From Amycolatopsis australiensis (lineage in GTDB: Bacteria; Actinomycetota; Actinomycetes; Mycobacteriales; Pseudonocardiaceae): DNA of 64,000 bases. Below the pieces are notes generated by a model that saw only the letters and a list, made by a program, of their open reading frames with translations, was not told the DNA's origin and searched no databases. The DNA lies in the NCBI RefSeq assembly GCF_900119165.1, contig NZ_FPJG01000006.1:1054001-1118000 (forward strand), given 5' to 3'. Made by a program: the position numbers and the translations under genes. Of this stretch, positions 16,072 through 23,483 are shown piece after piece (the stretch's first letter is position 1; every line of letters begins with the position of its first letter).

Positions 16072-16524
16072 ATGACCGACGCGGTGGCCGACGTCGAGCG
16101 CGCGATGATCGCGATCCGCCGCAGCCAGCAGCGGCGGGCGCTGAGCCGGATCGGCAAGGCCCGCGGCCGCGGCGCGCACGACCCGGTGCACGAACTGCTC
16201 GACGTCGTCGAAGAGCTCAGCGAACGCGGCGAGCCCAGCACGGTGACGGCCTTGAGCGCGGCGATGGGCGTCGACCAGCCCCGCGCCAGCCGGCTGGTCG
16301 CGCGCGCGGTCGAGCAAGGACTGCTCCGGCGGGAAGCCGATCAGCGCGACGGACGGCGTGCGGTGCTCGTGCCGACCGAGGCCGGCCAGCAGCACCTCGA
16401 CGAGCTGCACGCCTTCCGCCGCGCGGTGTTCGCGGAGGTCATGGCGGACTGGCCGGAGGAGGACCGCGCCACCTTCGGGAGGCTGCTCACCGCGTTCGTC
16501 CGCGGGTACAGCGCCCTCGGCTAG
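16072..16524 (+). CDS. MarR-family transcriptional regulator
   Basis: This 150-residue winged-helix regulator has its DNA-binding part around residues 45-105: VTALSAAMGVDQPRASRLVARAVEQGLL, then the basic wing DQRDGRRAVLVPTEAG. The N-terminus is rich in Arg/Ala helices for dimerisation. The ATG has a good ribosome-binding site (CGGAGGTGG, about 8 bases upstream). It is divergent from a second MarR gene and shares the inverted repeat at 16030-16055, so autoregulation is likely. It ends three bases from the convergent dnaB. Ligand and targets are unknown. Confidence 0.87.
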   Translation: MTDAVADVERAMIAIRRSQQRRALSRIGKARGRGAHDPVHELLDVVEELSERGEPSTVTALSAAMGVDQPRASRLVARAVEQGLLRREADQRDGRRAVLVPTEAGQQHLDELHAFRRAVFAEVMADWPEEDRATFGRLLTAFVRGYSALG

Positions 16525-17924
16525 TCGTGGGCCAGGTCCACGAAGCGGCTGTAGTGCAGCTGGTGCGCGACGGTGATCGTCGCCGTCGGGCCGGCACGGT
16601 GCTTCGCGATGATCAGGTCCGCTTCGCCCGCACGCGGGTCGTCGCGCTCCCACGCGTCGGGGCGGTTGACCAGGATGACGAGGTCGGCGTCCTGCTCCAG
16701 TGAGCCGGACTCACGCAGGTCCGACAGCATCGGGCGCTTGTCCGTGCGCTGCTCGGGACCACGGTTCAGCTGGCTGATCGCGATCACCGGGACCTCGAGC
16801 TCCTTGGCCAGCAGCTTCATCTGCCGGGAGAACTCCGAGACCTCCTGCTGCCGCGATTCGACGCGCTTGCCGGACGTCATCAGCTGCAGGTAGTCGAGCA
16901 CGATGAGCTTGAGGTCGTGCCGCTGCTTCAGCCGCCGCGCCTTCGCGCGGATCTCCATCATCGTCATGTTCGGCGAGTCGTCGACGTACAGCGGCGCCTC
17001 GGACACCTCGCTCATCCGGCGGGCCAGGCGCGTCCAGTCGTCGTCGGACATCTTGCCGCCGCGCATGTCGGCGAGGCGGATCTTCGCCTCGGCCGAGAGC
17101 ATGCGCATGACGATCTCGGTCCGGCTCATTTCCAGCGAGAAGATGACGCTGGTCAGGCCGTGCCGGATCGACGCCGAACGCGCGAAGTCCAGGCCCAGTG
17201 TCGACTTGCCGACACCGGGGCGGGCCGCGACGATGATCATCTGGCCGGGGTGCAGGCCGTTGGTCAGCTCGTCGAAGTCGGCGAAGCCGGTCGGGATGCC
17301 CTGCGACTGGCCGCCGCGCGAGGCGATCGCGTCGATCTCGTCCATCGTCGGCTGCAGCAGCTCTTCCAGCGCGACGTAGTCTTCGCTGGTCCGGCGCTCG
17401 GTGACGTCGTAGATGGCGGCCTGCGCGCGGTCGACGACCTCGTCGATGTTCGCGCCGTCGGAGGCCGCTGCGCCGTAGCCGTACTGCACGATCCGGGTGC
17501 CCGCCTCGACCAGCCGGCGCAGCACCGCCTTCTCCGCGACGATCTCGGCGTAGTAGCCCGCGTTCGCCGCGGTCGGCACCGTCGCGATCAGCGTGTGCAG
17601 GTAGGGGGCGCCGCCCACGCGAGCCAGCTCGCCGCGCCGCTCCAGCTCCGCCGACACCGTGATCGGGTCGGCCGGCTCGCCCCGGCCGTAGAGGTCGAGG
17701 ATGCAGTCGTAGATCGCCTGGTGGGCGGGCCGGTAGAAGTCGTCGGGGCCGAGCGCTTCGATGACGTCGGCGACGGCGTCCTTGGACAGCAGCATGCCGC
17801 CGAGCACGGACTGCTCGGCCGCGATGTCCTGCGGTGGCTGGCGGTCGAACCCGCCGGAGCCGGGTTCGCTCGGACCCGGGTCGGGCTCCGCGTACATCGG
17901 ACTGCGGTCGTCGGTCAGCGCCAC
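16521..17924 (-). CDS. dnaB: Replicative DNA helicase DnaB
   Basis: DnaB is the hexameric 5'-3' helicase that unwinds DNA at the replication fork. This copy has 467 residues. The N-terminal helical domain (PPQDIAAEQSVLGGMLL onward) is followed by a RecA-like motor with Walker A ARPGVGKST (K240), Walker B LIVLDYLQLM, and SQLNRGPEQRTDKRP-LSDLRESG. There is no intein, unlike the M. tuberculosis gene. The second of two close GTG codons is chosen (VALTDDRS) because GAGGAGG lies about 11 bases upstream; the first GTG is 12 bases earlier. It converges on a MarR gene with a 4-base overlap. The 5' region holds a cluster of DnaA-box-like sequences. Confidence 0.96.
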   Translation of the reverse strand: MALTDDRSPMYAEPDPGPSEPGSGGFDRQPPQDIAAEQSVLGGMLLSKDAVADVIEALGPDDFYRPAHQAIYDCILDLYGRGEPADPITVSAELERRGELARVGGAPYLHTLIATVPTAANAGYYAEIVAEKAVLRRLVEAGTRIVQYGYGAAASDGANIDEVVDRAQAAIYDVTERRTSEDYVALEELLQPTMDEIDAIASRGGQSQGIPTGFADFDELTNGLHPGQMIIVAARPGVGKSTLGLDFARSASIRHGLTSVIFSLEMSRTEIVMRMLSAEAKIRLADMRGGKMSDDDWTRLARRMSEVSEAPLYVDDSPNMTMMEIRAKARRLKQRHDLKLIVLDYLQLMTSGKRVESRQQEVSEFSRQMKLLAKELEVPVIAISQLNRGPEQRTDKRPMLSDLRESGSLEQDADLVILVNRPDAWERDDPRAGEADLIIAKHRAGPTATITVAHQLHYSRFVDLAHD

Positions 17925-18429
17925 CGCCCCGGACACCTCCTCATCGCGTCGAACACTCGTTCGAGTATGCCGGATCTTCGCTCTCGAAGCACGCGGCCCG
18001 GCCCGCGTCACCCGTCTTCCGGAGCCGCTCCCCGAATGATCGGCGACGACGTGGTTCAGTCGTCGCAGACACGCGGAGCGCCACCGTGAGTACAGGCCCG
18101 AGCGGGCACGCTAGATCCCCCGGAAGGCCGAACGCAATTCAGCTTGGGGACCCATCTGTGGACAACCTGGGGATGACTGGGGGCAACCAGTCACAGGTGC
18201 CGCGAGAGCTGTGGACAAGTTGGGGACAAGCGTGATCGCCTTCGATAAAACCGCAGGTCAGACCCTGTGAACAAGGTGTGGAGAACTTCCCGGAAACTCG
18301 TCCGGCGTGTCGCGCGAAGTCCGTTGTTCGGCGTGTCGCGGACCGTTCGGAGCCGGCGGGACGGCGCGACCTGTGGATGAATATCACGCTGGGTAGAGCG
18401 GTTACCCGGTCGGCTGAACGGCCGCCGGG
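17925..18429. other. 505-base intergenic region upstream of dnaB
   Basis: No gene is supported here. The stretch contains the dnaB promoter and leader side (17925-18100), then DnaA-box-like sequences from 18157 to 18380, interrupted by an AT-richer segment TTCGATAAAACC (18241-18252). On the far side is the 3' end of the EspG gene (stop at 18430). Small reading frames on both strands have no ribosome-binding site or coding character. Confidence 0.7.
18157..18285. promoter_or_regulatory. Cluster of DnaA-box-like sequences
   Basis: Five same-orientation matches to TGTGGACAA (reverse complement of the actinobacterial DnaA box TTGTCCACA) lie within 129 bases. Two are perfect, at 18157-18165 and 18210-18218. 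Three have one mismatch: TGGGGACAA (18221-18229), TGTGAACAA (18266-18274) and TGTGGAGAA (18277-18285). A weaker TGTGGATGA is at 18372-18380. The second/third and fourth/fifth boxes are each 11 bases apart, about one helical turn. Confidence 0.7.
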
Positions 18430-19218
18430 TCACGCCGCGGTCAGCCTGCCCTGTGCGCTGCGTAACCGGTCAGCGAGAACGCGCTGGTCGGCCGGGGTGA
18501 AGGCGATCCGGTTCTCCCCGCGTCCCGGCACCTCTTCGGTCAGCCACCGGCCTTCCGACGTATCGATGTAGTTCACCGGCCGTTCGATCCGGTGCCGGGC
18601 GCCGCTGCGGCTGCGCGCCGCGACGTAGAGGCTGCCACTCCCCATTCGGCGTAGCGCCAGGATCCGCTTGAGCTCTTCGACCTCTTGCGAACCTTCGGCG
18701 GGTCGCCCGCTGCGGAGCACCGCGTACTCGCCTTCGTCGCCGCGGGCCGTGCCTTCGATCTGGCTCTTCGGCACCGCGATCGGCGTGCCGCGCCCAGGCG
18801 CGAGCTTCGGGATCTGGCCGAGGAAGTCGTCGAGCAGCTCGCCGGGACGCGACGACTCCAGCACCACGGCGTCCAGCTCCTCGTGCTTCGCCAGCACGAA
18901 CGCCTCGCCGCCGGCGCTGCCCGCGAGCAGCCGGTAGCTGATCGGCTTGCCCTGGAACCCGCCGTCGATCCAGCCGTAGTACTCCAGCTGCGGCCGGGCG
19001 ATCGCTTCGATCGTCGCGACGAACCCGGGGTGCATGCCGCGCGGGCCGAACAACCCGGCCTTGGCCAGCTCGGCGTTGACCCGCTCGTCCTCGGCGCGCT
19101 GCGCCTCTTCGCTGTACCAGGTCGGTGTCTCCGACAGCACCGTGTGCGGCTCGCCGCCCCGGCGCCGGATCAGGTTGATCAGGGTGCCGGCCGAAATGGT
19201 GACCTGCCTGTCCAGCAC
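18430..19218 (-). CDS. EspG-family ESX secretion-associated protein
   Basis: This 262-residue cytoplasmic protein resembles EspG, the chaperone that holds PPE-type substrates for type VII (ESX) secretion. It shows the family's alternating strands and helices, with LEYYGWIDGG near residues 78-87, SYRLLAGSAGGEAFVLAKHE (about 93-112) and a C-terminal GENRIAFTPADQRVLADRL. The GTG start is preceded by GGGGGAAGAG. It lies 100 bases downstream of the PPE-like gene, completing a WXG-like / lipoprotein / PPE-like / EspG set. No ESX core gene (EccB, EccC, EccD, MycP) is in the window, so secretion would depend on a system elsewhere. Confidence 0.85.
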   Translation of the reverse strand: MLDRQVTISAGTLINLIRRRGGEPHTVLSETPTWYSEEAQRAEDERVNAELAKAGLFGPRGMHPGFVATIEAIARPQLEYYGWIDGGFQGKPISYRLLAGSAGGEAFVLAKHEELDAVVLESSRPGELLDDFLGQIPKLAPGRGTPIAVPKSQIEGTARGDEGEYAVLRSGRPAEGSQEVEELKRILALRRMGSGSLYVAARSRSGARHRIERPVNYIDTSEGRWLTEEVPGRGENRIAFTPADQRVLADRLRSAQGRLTAA

Positions 19219-19261
19219 CGCTCTTCCCCCAGAAAGAATCGAACTCGTCTCATCACCCGGT

Positions 19262-19317
19262 GCACGCGGAACGGCCGGGCGCGCTCATCTTGGCACGCAC
19301 CCGGCTTCCCCGCGTGC
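19262..19317 (-). terminator. Imperfect hairpin between PPE-like and EspG genes
   Basis: GCACGCGG (19262-19269) pairs with CCGCGTGC (19310-19317), and GGAA/TTCC extends the stem past a bulge. It starts 2 bases beyond the PPE-like stop codon and may partly terminate transcription before the EspG gene. Confidence 0.4.
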
Positions 19318-19318
19318 G

Positions 19319-20671
19319 CTACTCGCCGATGACCGGCGGCGCGGTCAGCTCGTCGGTACCGAAGATCTCGTTCGGGTCGTCGCCGAGCAGGTACTTCGAC
19401 GTGCGTTCCTCGTCGCCGCCGCCCTGGCCGCGGGCACCGTGGCCCATGCCGCCCATGCCACCCATCCCGGTGGCTCCGGTGCGGCCGCCCGCCGCGCCGC
19501 CGGCGCCCATCGCGCCACCCGCGCCCATGCCGGCCCGGCCCGCGCCGGCCGCACCCGCGCCACCCGGCAGGGCGGTGCCGGTCGAGCCGCCCGGCCCGAA
19601 GCCCCCGCCGCCGACCGGGCCGAAGCCGGCCGTCGGGTCGCCGATCCCGCTCGAGCCGCCGGGCCCGAAACCGCTGCCACCGCCTCCGGGCACGGAGAAG
19701 CTCGGCGTGCCGCCGGGCCCGAAGCCCGGCACGTCCGACGGCGCGAAGCCCGACGAGTGCGTCCCGTCGCCGAAGTTCGGCGTCGGGTAGTTCCCCGGGC
19801 CGGGGATCTTCGATGGGTCATAGCTGCCGCCGGGGACCTTCCCGGGATCGAAGCTCGGCACCTTCGACGGGTCGTAGCTCCCGCCCGGGACCTTCGACGG
19901 GTCGAAGCCGCCACCGGGAGTGTTCGGCGGCTGGGCGTTGAACGACGGGACACCACCCGGCCCCGGCATGTTCACGCCGCCGGGACCCGTGCCGGTTCCG
20001 TTCCCCGTGCCGTTCCCGGTCCCGTTTCCGGTGCCCTTTCCGTCGTCGCCCGGCTTCTTCTTGCCGTCGTCGACGTTCACGTTCTCCTGCTGCCCCTTGA
20101 GCGCGGAGTACGTCGGCATCTTCTGGCCGTTGTCGTTGCTCGCCTTGAAGTACGCGTTGAAGGCGTCGACGTTGGCCTGGCCCTTGGCGTTGTAGTCGCG
20201 GATGGCCCGGTCGGTGTCGGTCGTCCACGGCGTGATCGCGTTGAGGAGGTTGTTCTTCGGCGGGTCCTTCGGGACCTCCTGCACCTTCGCGTGCACGGTG
20301 GTGAACGCGTTGTTCTGCTCGCCGAGGTACTTGTCGGAGTCGGCGAGCTTGGTGCCTGAGTCCTCCATCCACACCCGCAGCGGGTGCGCGCCCGCGTTCT
20401 GCGCCGCTTCGGCGCCGCCGCCGGTCCAGGCCGCGTCCATCTCCTTGGCGAGCGCGTCGATCGTGCTGAGCCGATCGGCGTACGCGCCCTTCAGGCGGCT
20501 CGCCGCGGCCTGGCCGTTCTGGATCGAGCCGGTGCCGGGGCCGTGGGTGATCTTGTCCCAGATGTCGTAGCAGTCGATCTTCCGCTCGCCCTGCACCGAC
20601 GCGTGGTCGTCCGAATGCGTGGTCGCCATGTTGTACGCGGCGAAGCCCCCGAGCAGCACCAGTTCGAGCAT
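19319..20671 (-). CDS. PPE/WXG-like ESX substrate with Gly/Pro-rich tail
   Basis: This 450-residue protein has an N-terminal helical hairpin (about 45-190) with a WxG turn in MDAAWTGGGAEAA, typical of the WXG100/PPE superfamily secreted by ESX systems. The middle (about 205-400) is low-complexity: GTGNGTGNG repeats, then GGSYDPSKVP-type repeats and long Gly-rich runs. The extreme C-terminus is ordered and acidic, TSKYLLGDDPNEIFGTDELTAPPVIGE in two blocks, a terminal signature found in related actinobacterial PPE-like proteins. The ATG lies one base after the upstream lipoprotein stop, with AAGGAGG as ribosome-binding site. The EspG gene follows. It is probably exported and surface-exposed; function unknown. 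Confidence 0.82.
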   Translation of the reverse strand: MLELVLLGGFAAYNMATTHSDDHASVQGERKIDCYDIWDKITHGPGTGSIQNGQAAASRLKGAYADRLSTIDALAKEMDAAWTGGGAEAAQNAGAHPLRVWMEDSGTKLADSDKYLGEQNNAFTTVHAKVQEVPKDPPKNNLLNAITPWTTDTDRAIRDYNAKGQANVDAFNAYFKASNDNGQKMPTYSALKGQQENVNVDDGKKKPGDDGKGTGNGTGNGTGNGTGTGPGGVNMPGPGGVPSFNAQPPNTPGGGFDPSKVPGGSYDPSKVPSFDPGKVPGGSYDPSKIPGPGNYPTPNFGDGTHSSGFAPSDVPGFGPGGTPSFSVPGGGGSGFGPGGSSGIGDPTAGFGPVGGGGFGPGGSTGTALPGGAGAAGAGRAGMGAGGAMGAGGAAGGRTGATGMGGMGGMGHGARGQGGGDEERTSKYLLGDDPNEIFGTDELTAPPVIGE

Positions 20672-20672
20672 C

Positions 20673-21293
20673 TCAGCCCTCCTTCAAGGTCTGGATCATC
20701 GCCTCGGCCGCCTTCTGCGCGTACGGGCACGGATCGGTCGCCCCCGGACCGTTGCCGATCTGCGTGAAGACCTGGACGGCCTGCGTGTCCGTCACGCCCA
20801 CCAGCAGCTTGCACTGCCCCTGGGCGCGGAAGTCCTTCGTCGCCGCGTACACCGCGGGGTAGCCGGAGACGTCGGTCGGCTCCCAGTACTCGTACTGGTC
20901 CTTGCCGCCCTTGGCGTAGAGGTCGTAGATGCCGGCGAGCCCGTCGGTGTTCGGGTCGGCCGCGATGTCGATCCGGCTGCTGCGCGTCTCGTCGCCCTGG
21001 TACACCCAGGCGCAGGACGTGCCCGCGTTCGTGGACCGCGGCGTGCCGTCTTCGAGGCCGAGCGTCGAGCGCTGCGCGGGCGAGAGGACCGAGCACGGAT
21101 CGGACTTCAGCTTGCCCGGGTCCAGCGGGCTGGACACCTTCGGCGCGCCGTTGCCCCCGCCGCCGTCCGCGCTGCTCGCCGAGTCCTGCGGGCTCGACGG
21201 CGCCGGGTTGGCCGTGCCGCCGGTGGTGGTGCTGCAGGCGGCGAGCGCGAGCGCGGCGAGGACCAGCCCGGGCAGAACGAGACGCCGGTTCAC
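20673..21293 (-). CDS. DUF3558-type lipoprotein
   Basis: This 206-residue lipoprotein has a short signal and lipobox LALAAC with the modified Cys at residue 20, followed by a Ser/Thr/Gly linker (21-50). The domain from about 60 shows DPCSVLSPAQRSTLGL, CAWVYQGDETRSSRIDI and a closing DPCPYAQKAAEAMIQTL, the pattern of the DUF3558 family common next to ESX genes in actinobacteria. Four Cys residues in the mature domain probably form two disulfides. The GTG overlaps the upstream stop by 4 bases and the next gene starts one base after this stop, so all three are co-translated. The role in ESX function is unknown. Confidence 0.88.
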   Translation of the reverse strand: MNRRLVLPGLVLAALALAACSTTTGGTANPAPSSPQDSASSADGGGGNGAPKVSSPLDPGKLKSDPCSVLSPAQRSTLGLEDGTPRSTNAGTSCAWVYQGDETRSSRIDIAADPNTDGLAGIYDLYAKGGKDQYEYWEPTDVSGYPAVYAATKDFRAQGQCKLLVGVTDTQAVQVFTQIGNGPGATDPCPYAQKAAEAMIQTLKEG

Positions 21294-21640
21294 GCCTGCG
21301 TCCCCGCCTTCGAGATGTCGCCGGTGTGCTCCGCGTCCGCGGTCGTGAGCTTCTTCTTCGCGTCGAGCAGCGCCTGGATGTAGTTCTTCACGTACTCCTG
21401 CATCTTCTGGTTCTGCTCGAGGAACGCCTTGCCGGACGGGTTGGCGAGCTTCTCCCAGTCGCCGCTCGCGAACTCCTTGCCGGGCGCCTTGACGTCGGCC
21501 ATCAGGTTGGCGTCGGCCGCGTCGTTCTGCAGGTCGGTCTGGAGGTCCTGCCACTTCTTGATGACGCCGTCGATCTTGTCGGCGTCGAACGTGAAGCCCC
21601 CTCCGCCGGACGGCGCGGACATGCTGACCTCGTTACCCAT
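21290..21640 (-). CDS. Small WXG100-like ESX-associated protein
   Basis: This 116-residue mostly helical protein is first in the ESX cassette. Two predicted helices (about 20-55 and 75-105) flank a turn containing FASGDWEKLANPSG, with a Trp-based turn reminiscent of WXG100 proteins, though the exact WxG is absent. A second Trp occurs in VIKKWQDLQTDLQND. The family is therefore assigned from size, helical content and context. The ATG giving MGNEVSM has GGGAG upstream; an internal ATG (MSAPSG) is an alternative. The stop overlaps the lipoprotein start by 4 bases. It may pair with the PPE-like protein two genes on. Confidence 0.7.
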   Translation of the reverse strand: MGNEVSMSAPSGGGGFTFDADKIDGVIKKWQDLQTDLQNDAADANLMADVKAPGKEFASGDWEKLANPSGKAFLEQNQKMQEYVKNYIQALLDAKKKLTTADAEHTGDISKAGTQA

Positions 21641-21717
21641 CCCCGTGCGCTCCCTTCGCGTCCCGCTCCATTGTCCTACGACGACGGCCGCGTGTCCGGG
21701 GTTCCCCGGAAAGCGTG

Positions 21718-21751
21718 AAGGCGGGCCGCCCACCAGGGAGCGACCCGCCTT
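21718..21751 (-). terminator. Possible terminator after rplI
   Basis: AAGGCGGG (21718-21725) pairs with CCCGCCTT (21744-21751) around an 18-base loop, 17 bases beyond the rplI stop on the minus strand. The stem is short for this GC content. Confidence 0.45.
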
Positions 21752-21767
21752 CGCACGACTTACCGCC

Positions 21768-22226
21768 TTACTGCGCGGCCTTGACCTCGAGCCGCACGTC
21801 GACCTTGACGTCCGGGTGCAGCCGGGCGCCGACCGAGTGCTTGCCGACGGTCTTGATGTGGTCGCGCAGCTCGATGACGCGCTTGTCGAGCAGCGGGCCA
21901 CCGGCCGCCTTGATCGCGTCGACGATCTCGCCGGCGGTGATCGAACCGAAGAGCTTCTTCGAGCCCTCGGCCGCCTTGCCGGTGAGCTGGATGGCGCCGA
22001 GGCCCTCCAGCGTCGCCTTGATCTCCTTGGCGTGGTCGAGGTCGCGGATGCGACGGCTCTCCTGCGCGCGCTGGATGGTGCGCACGTTCTTCTCCGCGCC
22101 CTTGGAGGCCACGATCGCGTAGCCCCGCGGGAGCAGGTAGTTGCGCGCGTAGCCGTCCTTGACCTCGACGATGTCGCCGGGGCCGCCGAGGTTGGCCACG
22201 TCGGTGGTGAGGATGATCTTCGCCAT
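21768..22226 (-). CDS. rplI: 50S ribosomal protein L9
   Basis: This 152-residue ribosomal protein binds 23S rRNA near the L1 stalk base. The N-terminal globular domain has MAKIILTTDVANLGGPGDIVEVKDGYARNYLLPRG (in order, about 1-35), a near-diagnostic L9 pattern. It is joined by a long Lys/Glu/Ala helix (about 40-75) to the C-terminal domain, which contains LFGSITAGEIVDAI. The length is standard. It is the last gene of the rpsF-ssb-rpsR-rplI operon, 14 bases after rpsR. Confidence 0.98.
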   Translation of the reverse strand: MAKIILTTDVANLGGPGDIVEVKDGYARNYLLPRGYAIVASKGAEKNVRTIQRAQESRRIRDLDHAKEIKATLEGLGAIQLTGKAAEGSKKLFGSITAGEIVDAIKAAGGPLLDKRVIELRDHIKTVGKHSVGARLHPDVKVDVRLEVKAAQ

Positions 22227-22240
22227 GTCCGTGCCCTCCC

Positions 22241-22489
22241 TTAGCGCGCGGTCGAGGTGTAGGGCAGCAGCGCCATCTCACGGGAGTTCTTGACCGCGAT
22301 GGCGATGTCACGCTGGTGCTGGCTGCAGTTGCCGGTGACGCGGCGGGCACGGATCTTGCCGCGGTCGGAGATGTACTTCCGCAGCAGGTTGGTGTCCTTG
22401 TAGTCGATCAGTTCCGGGCGGCCCTTCTTCTCGGCCTTGCAGAACACGCAGACCTTCTTCTTGGGCTTGCGGATGGGTGGCTTGGCCAC
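22241..22489 (-). CDS. rpsR: 30S ribosomal protein S18, zinc-binding form
   Basis: This 82-residue protein pairs with S6 on the small-subunit platform. It keeps the Cys pattern VCVFC (14-18) and GNCSQHQ (about 52-58), so it is the zinc-binding (C+) type rather than the Cys-less zinc-independent paralogue some actinobacteria induce under zinc starvation. The sequence [18 protein letters not shown] is characteristic. The start is GTG. It lies between ssb (44 bases upstream) and rplI. Confidence 0.97.
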   Translation of the reverse strand: MAKPPIRKPKKKVCVFCKAEKKGRPELIDYKDTNLLRKYISDRGKIRARRVTGNCSQHQRDIAIAVKNSREMALLPYTSTAR

Positions 22490-22532
22490 TGGTTACTCCT
22501 GGAAAGTCAAATCTGTGTGGATGTGTACGAGA

Positions 22533-23039
22533 TCAGAACGGAGGCTCGTCGCTGAAGCCGCCACCGCCGCCACCGGCGGGCGGGGCCGAACCCCACGGGT
22601 CGTCGGCGGGCATGCCGCCGCCACCGCCACGGCTGCCGCCGCCACCGCCGCCACCGAAGTCACCGCCGCCACCGCGGCTGACCTTGTTGACCTTGGCCGT
22701 GGCGTAACGCAGCGAGGGCCCGATCTCGTCGACCTCGAGCTCGACGACGGTGCGCTTCTCGCCTTCCTTCGTCTCGAACGAGCGCTGCTTCAGGCGGCCC
22801 TGCACGACGACGCGGGCGCCGCGGGTCAGGGACTCGGCGACGTTCTCCGCCGCCTGCCGCCAGATGTTGCAGCGGAGGAACAGCGCCTCGCCGTCCTTCC
22901 ACTCGCCGGACTGCCGGTCGAGGGTGCGCGGGGTGGACGCGACGGTGAAGTTCGCGACCGCCGCACCGGACGGGGTGAAGCGCAGCTCCGGGTCGGACGT
23001 CAGGTTGCCGACCACCGTGATGACGGTGTCTCCAGCCAT
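22533..23039 (-). CDS. ssb: Single-stranded DNA-binding protein
   Basis: This 168-residue SSB coats single-stranded DNA during replication and repair as a tetramer. The OB-fold (about 1-112) starts [22 protein letters not shown] and includes [26 protein letters not shown] (two blocks). The tail from about 118 is very Gly-rich with short Arg/Ser interruptions. It ends in the acidic tip FSDEPPF, which recruits partners such as helicases and nucleases in place of the E. coli DDDIPF. It is co-transcribed with rpsF (17 bases upstream) and rpsR, the standard bacterial arrangement. Confidence 0.97.
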   Translation of the reverse strand: MAGDTVITVVGNLTSDPELRFTPSGAAVANFTVASTPRTLDRQSGEWKDGEALFLRCNIWRQAAENVAESLTRGARVVVQGRLKQRSFETKEGEKRTVVELEVDEIGPSLRYATAKVNKVSRGGGGDFGGGGGGGSRGGGGGMPADDPWGSAPPAGGGGGGFSDEPPF

Positions 23040-23056
23040 CGGGGTTCCCCTCGGGC

Positions 23057-23380
23057 TCAGGCCTTGGCGGCGGGCTTGGCCGCGGCGCGCTTGACCTCGC
23101 GACGCATGACCTTGGTGCGGAGCACGGTCTCCTGCAGCGACAGCTGCCGGTCGAGCTCCTTGACCGCGTCGGCGGAGGAGTTCAGGTCCAGCAGGGCGTA
23201 GATGCCCTCGGCGTGCTTCTTGATCTCGTACGAAAGGCGGCGGCGGCCCCAGACGTCGACCTTCTCCACGGAACCGCCCGAAGTGCGGATCACGTTGAGG
23301 AAGTTGTCCAGCGTGGGGGCGACCGTGCGCTCGTCGAGCGTGGGGTCCAGGATGACCATTACCTCGTAATGGCGTGACAC
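23057..23380 (-). CDS. rpsF: 30S ribosomal protein S6
   Basis: This 107-residue S6 begins [19 protein letters not shown], includes [20 protein letters not shown] and ends in an Ala/Lys tail. It heads the rpsF-ssb-rpsR-rplI operon. The second GTG (VSRHYEV) is chosen because AGGAGG lies 9 bases upstream. The GTG two codons earlier would leave only about 3 bases. S6 with S18 represses its own operon in many bacteria by binding the leader; two hairpins precede this gene. Confidence 0.97.
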   Translation of the reverse strand: MSRHYEVMVILDPTLDERTVAPTLDNFLNVIRTSGGSVEKVDVWGRRRLSYEIKKHAEGIYALLDLNSSADAVKELDRQLSLQETVLRTKVMRREVKRAAAKPAAKA

Positions 23381-23406
23381 AACCACTCACCTCCTATGGG
23401 CTCGCG

Positions 23407-23455
23407 GCCACGGACTGTCCGTGGCAGGAGGGTTTGTCCAGGTAAGGCTACCTGG
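23407..23455 (-). promoter_or_regulatory. rpsF leader region with two hairpins
   Basis: Two perfect small hairpins precede rpsF: 23407-23414 with 23418-23425 (8 bp, 3-base loop) and 23438-23444 with 23449-23455 (7 bp, 4-base loop). They occupy the rpsF 5' leader and could form an S6:S18-type autoregulatory structure. The CCG bulge that defines that motif was not established by eye. The distal one may instead terminate the upstream gene. Confidence 0.4.
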
Positions 23456-23483
23456 GGGTACCGGCAGTCCCGGCAGCCGGGGG

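Noticed and set aside
18157..18380. Calling this region oriC
   Set aside because: dnaA, dnaN, recF and gyrB are not in the window, and boxes upstream of dnaB may only regulate that gene. It is reported as a DnaA-box-like cluster.
18139..18571. Small open frames on both strands upstream of dnaB
   Set aside because: They cross the DnaA-box cluster or run antisense into the EspG gene, with no start signals.
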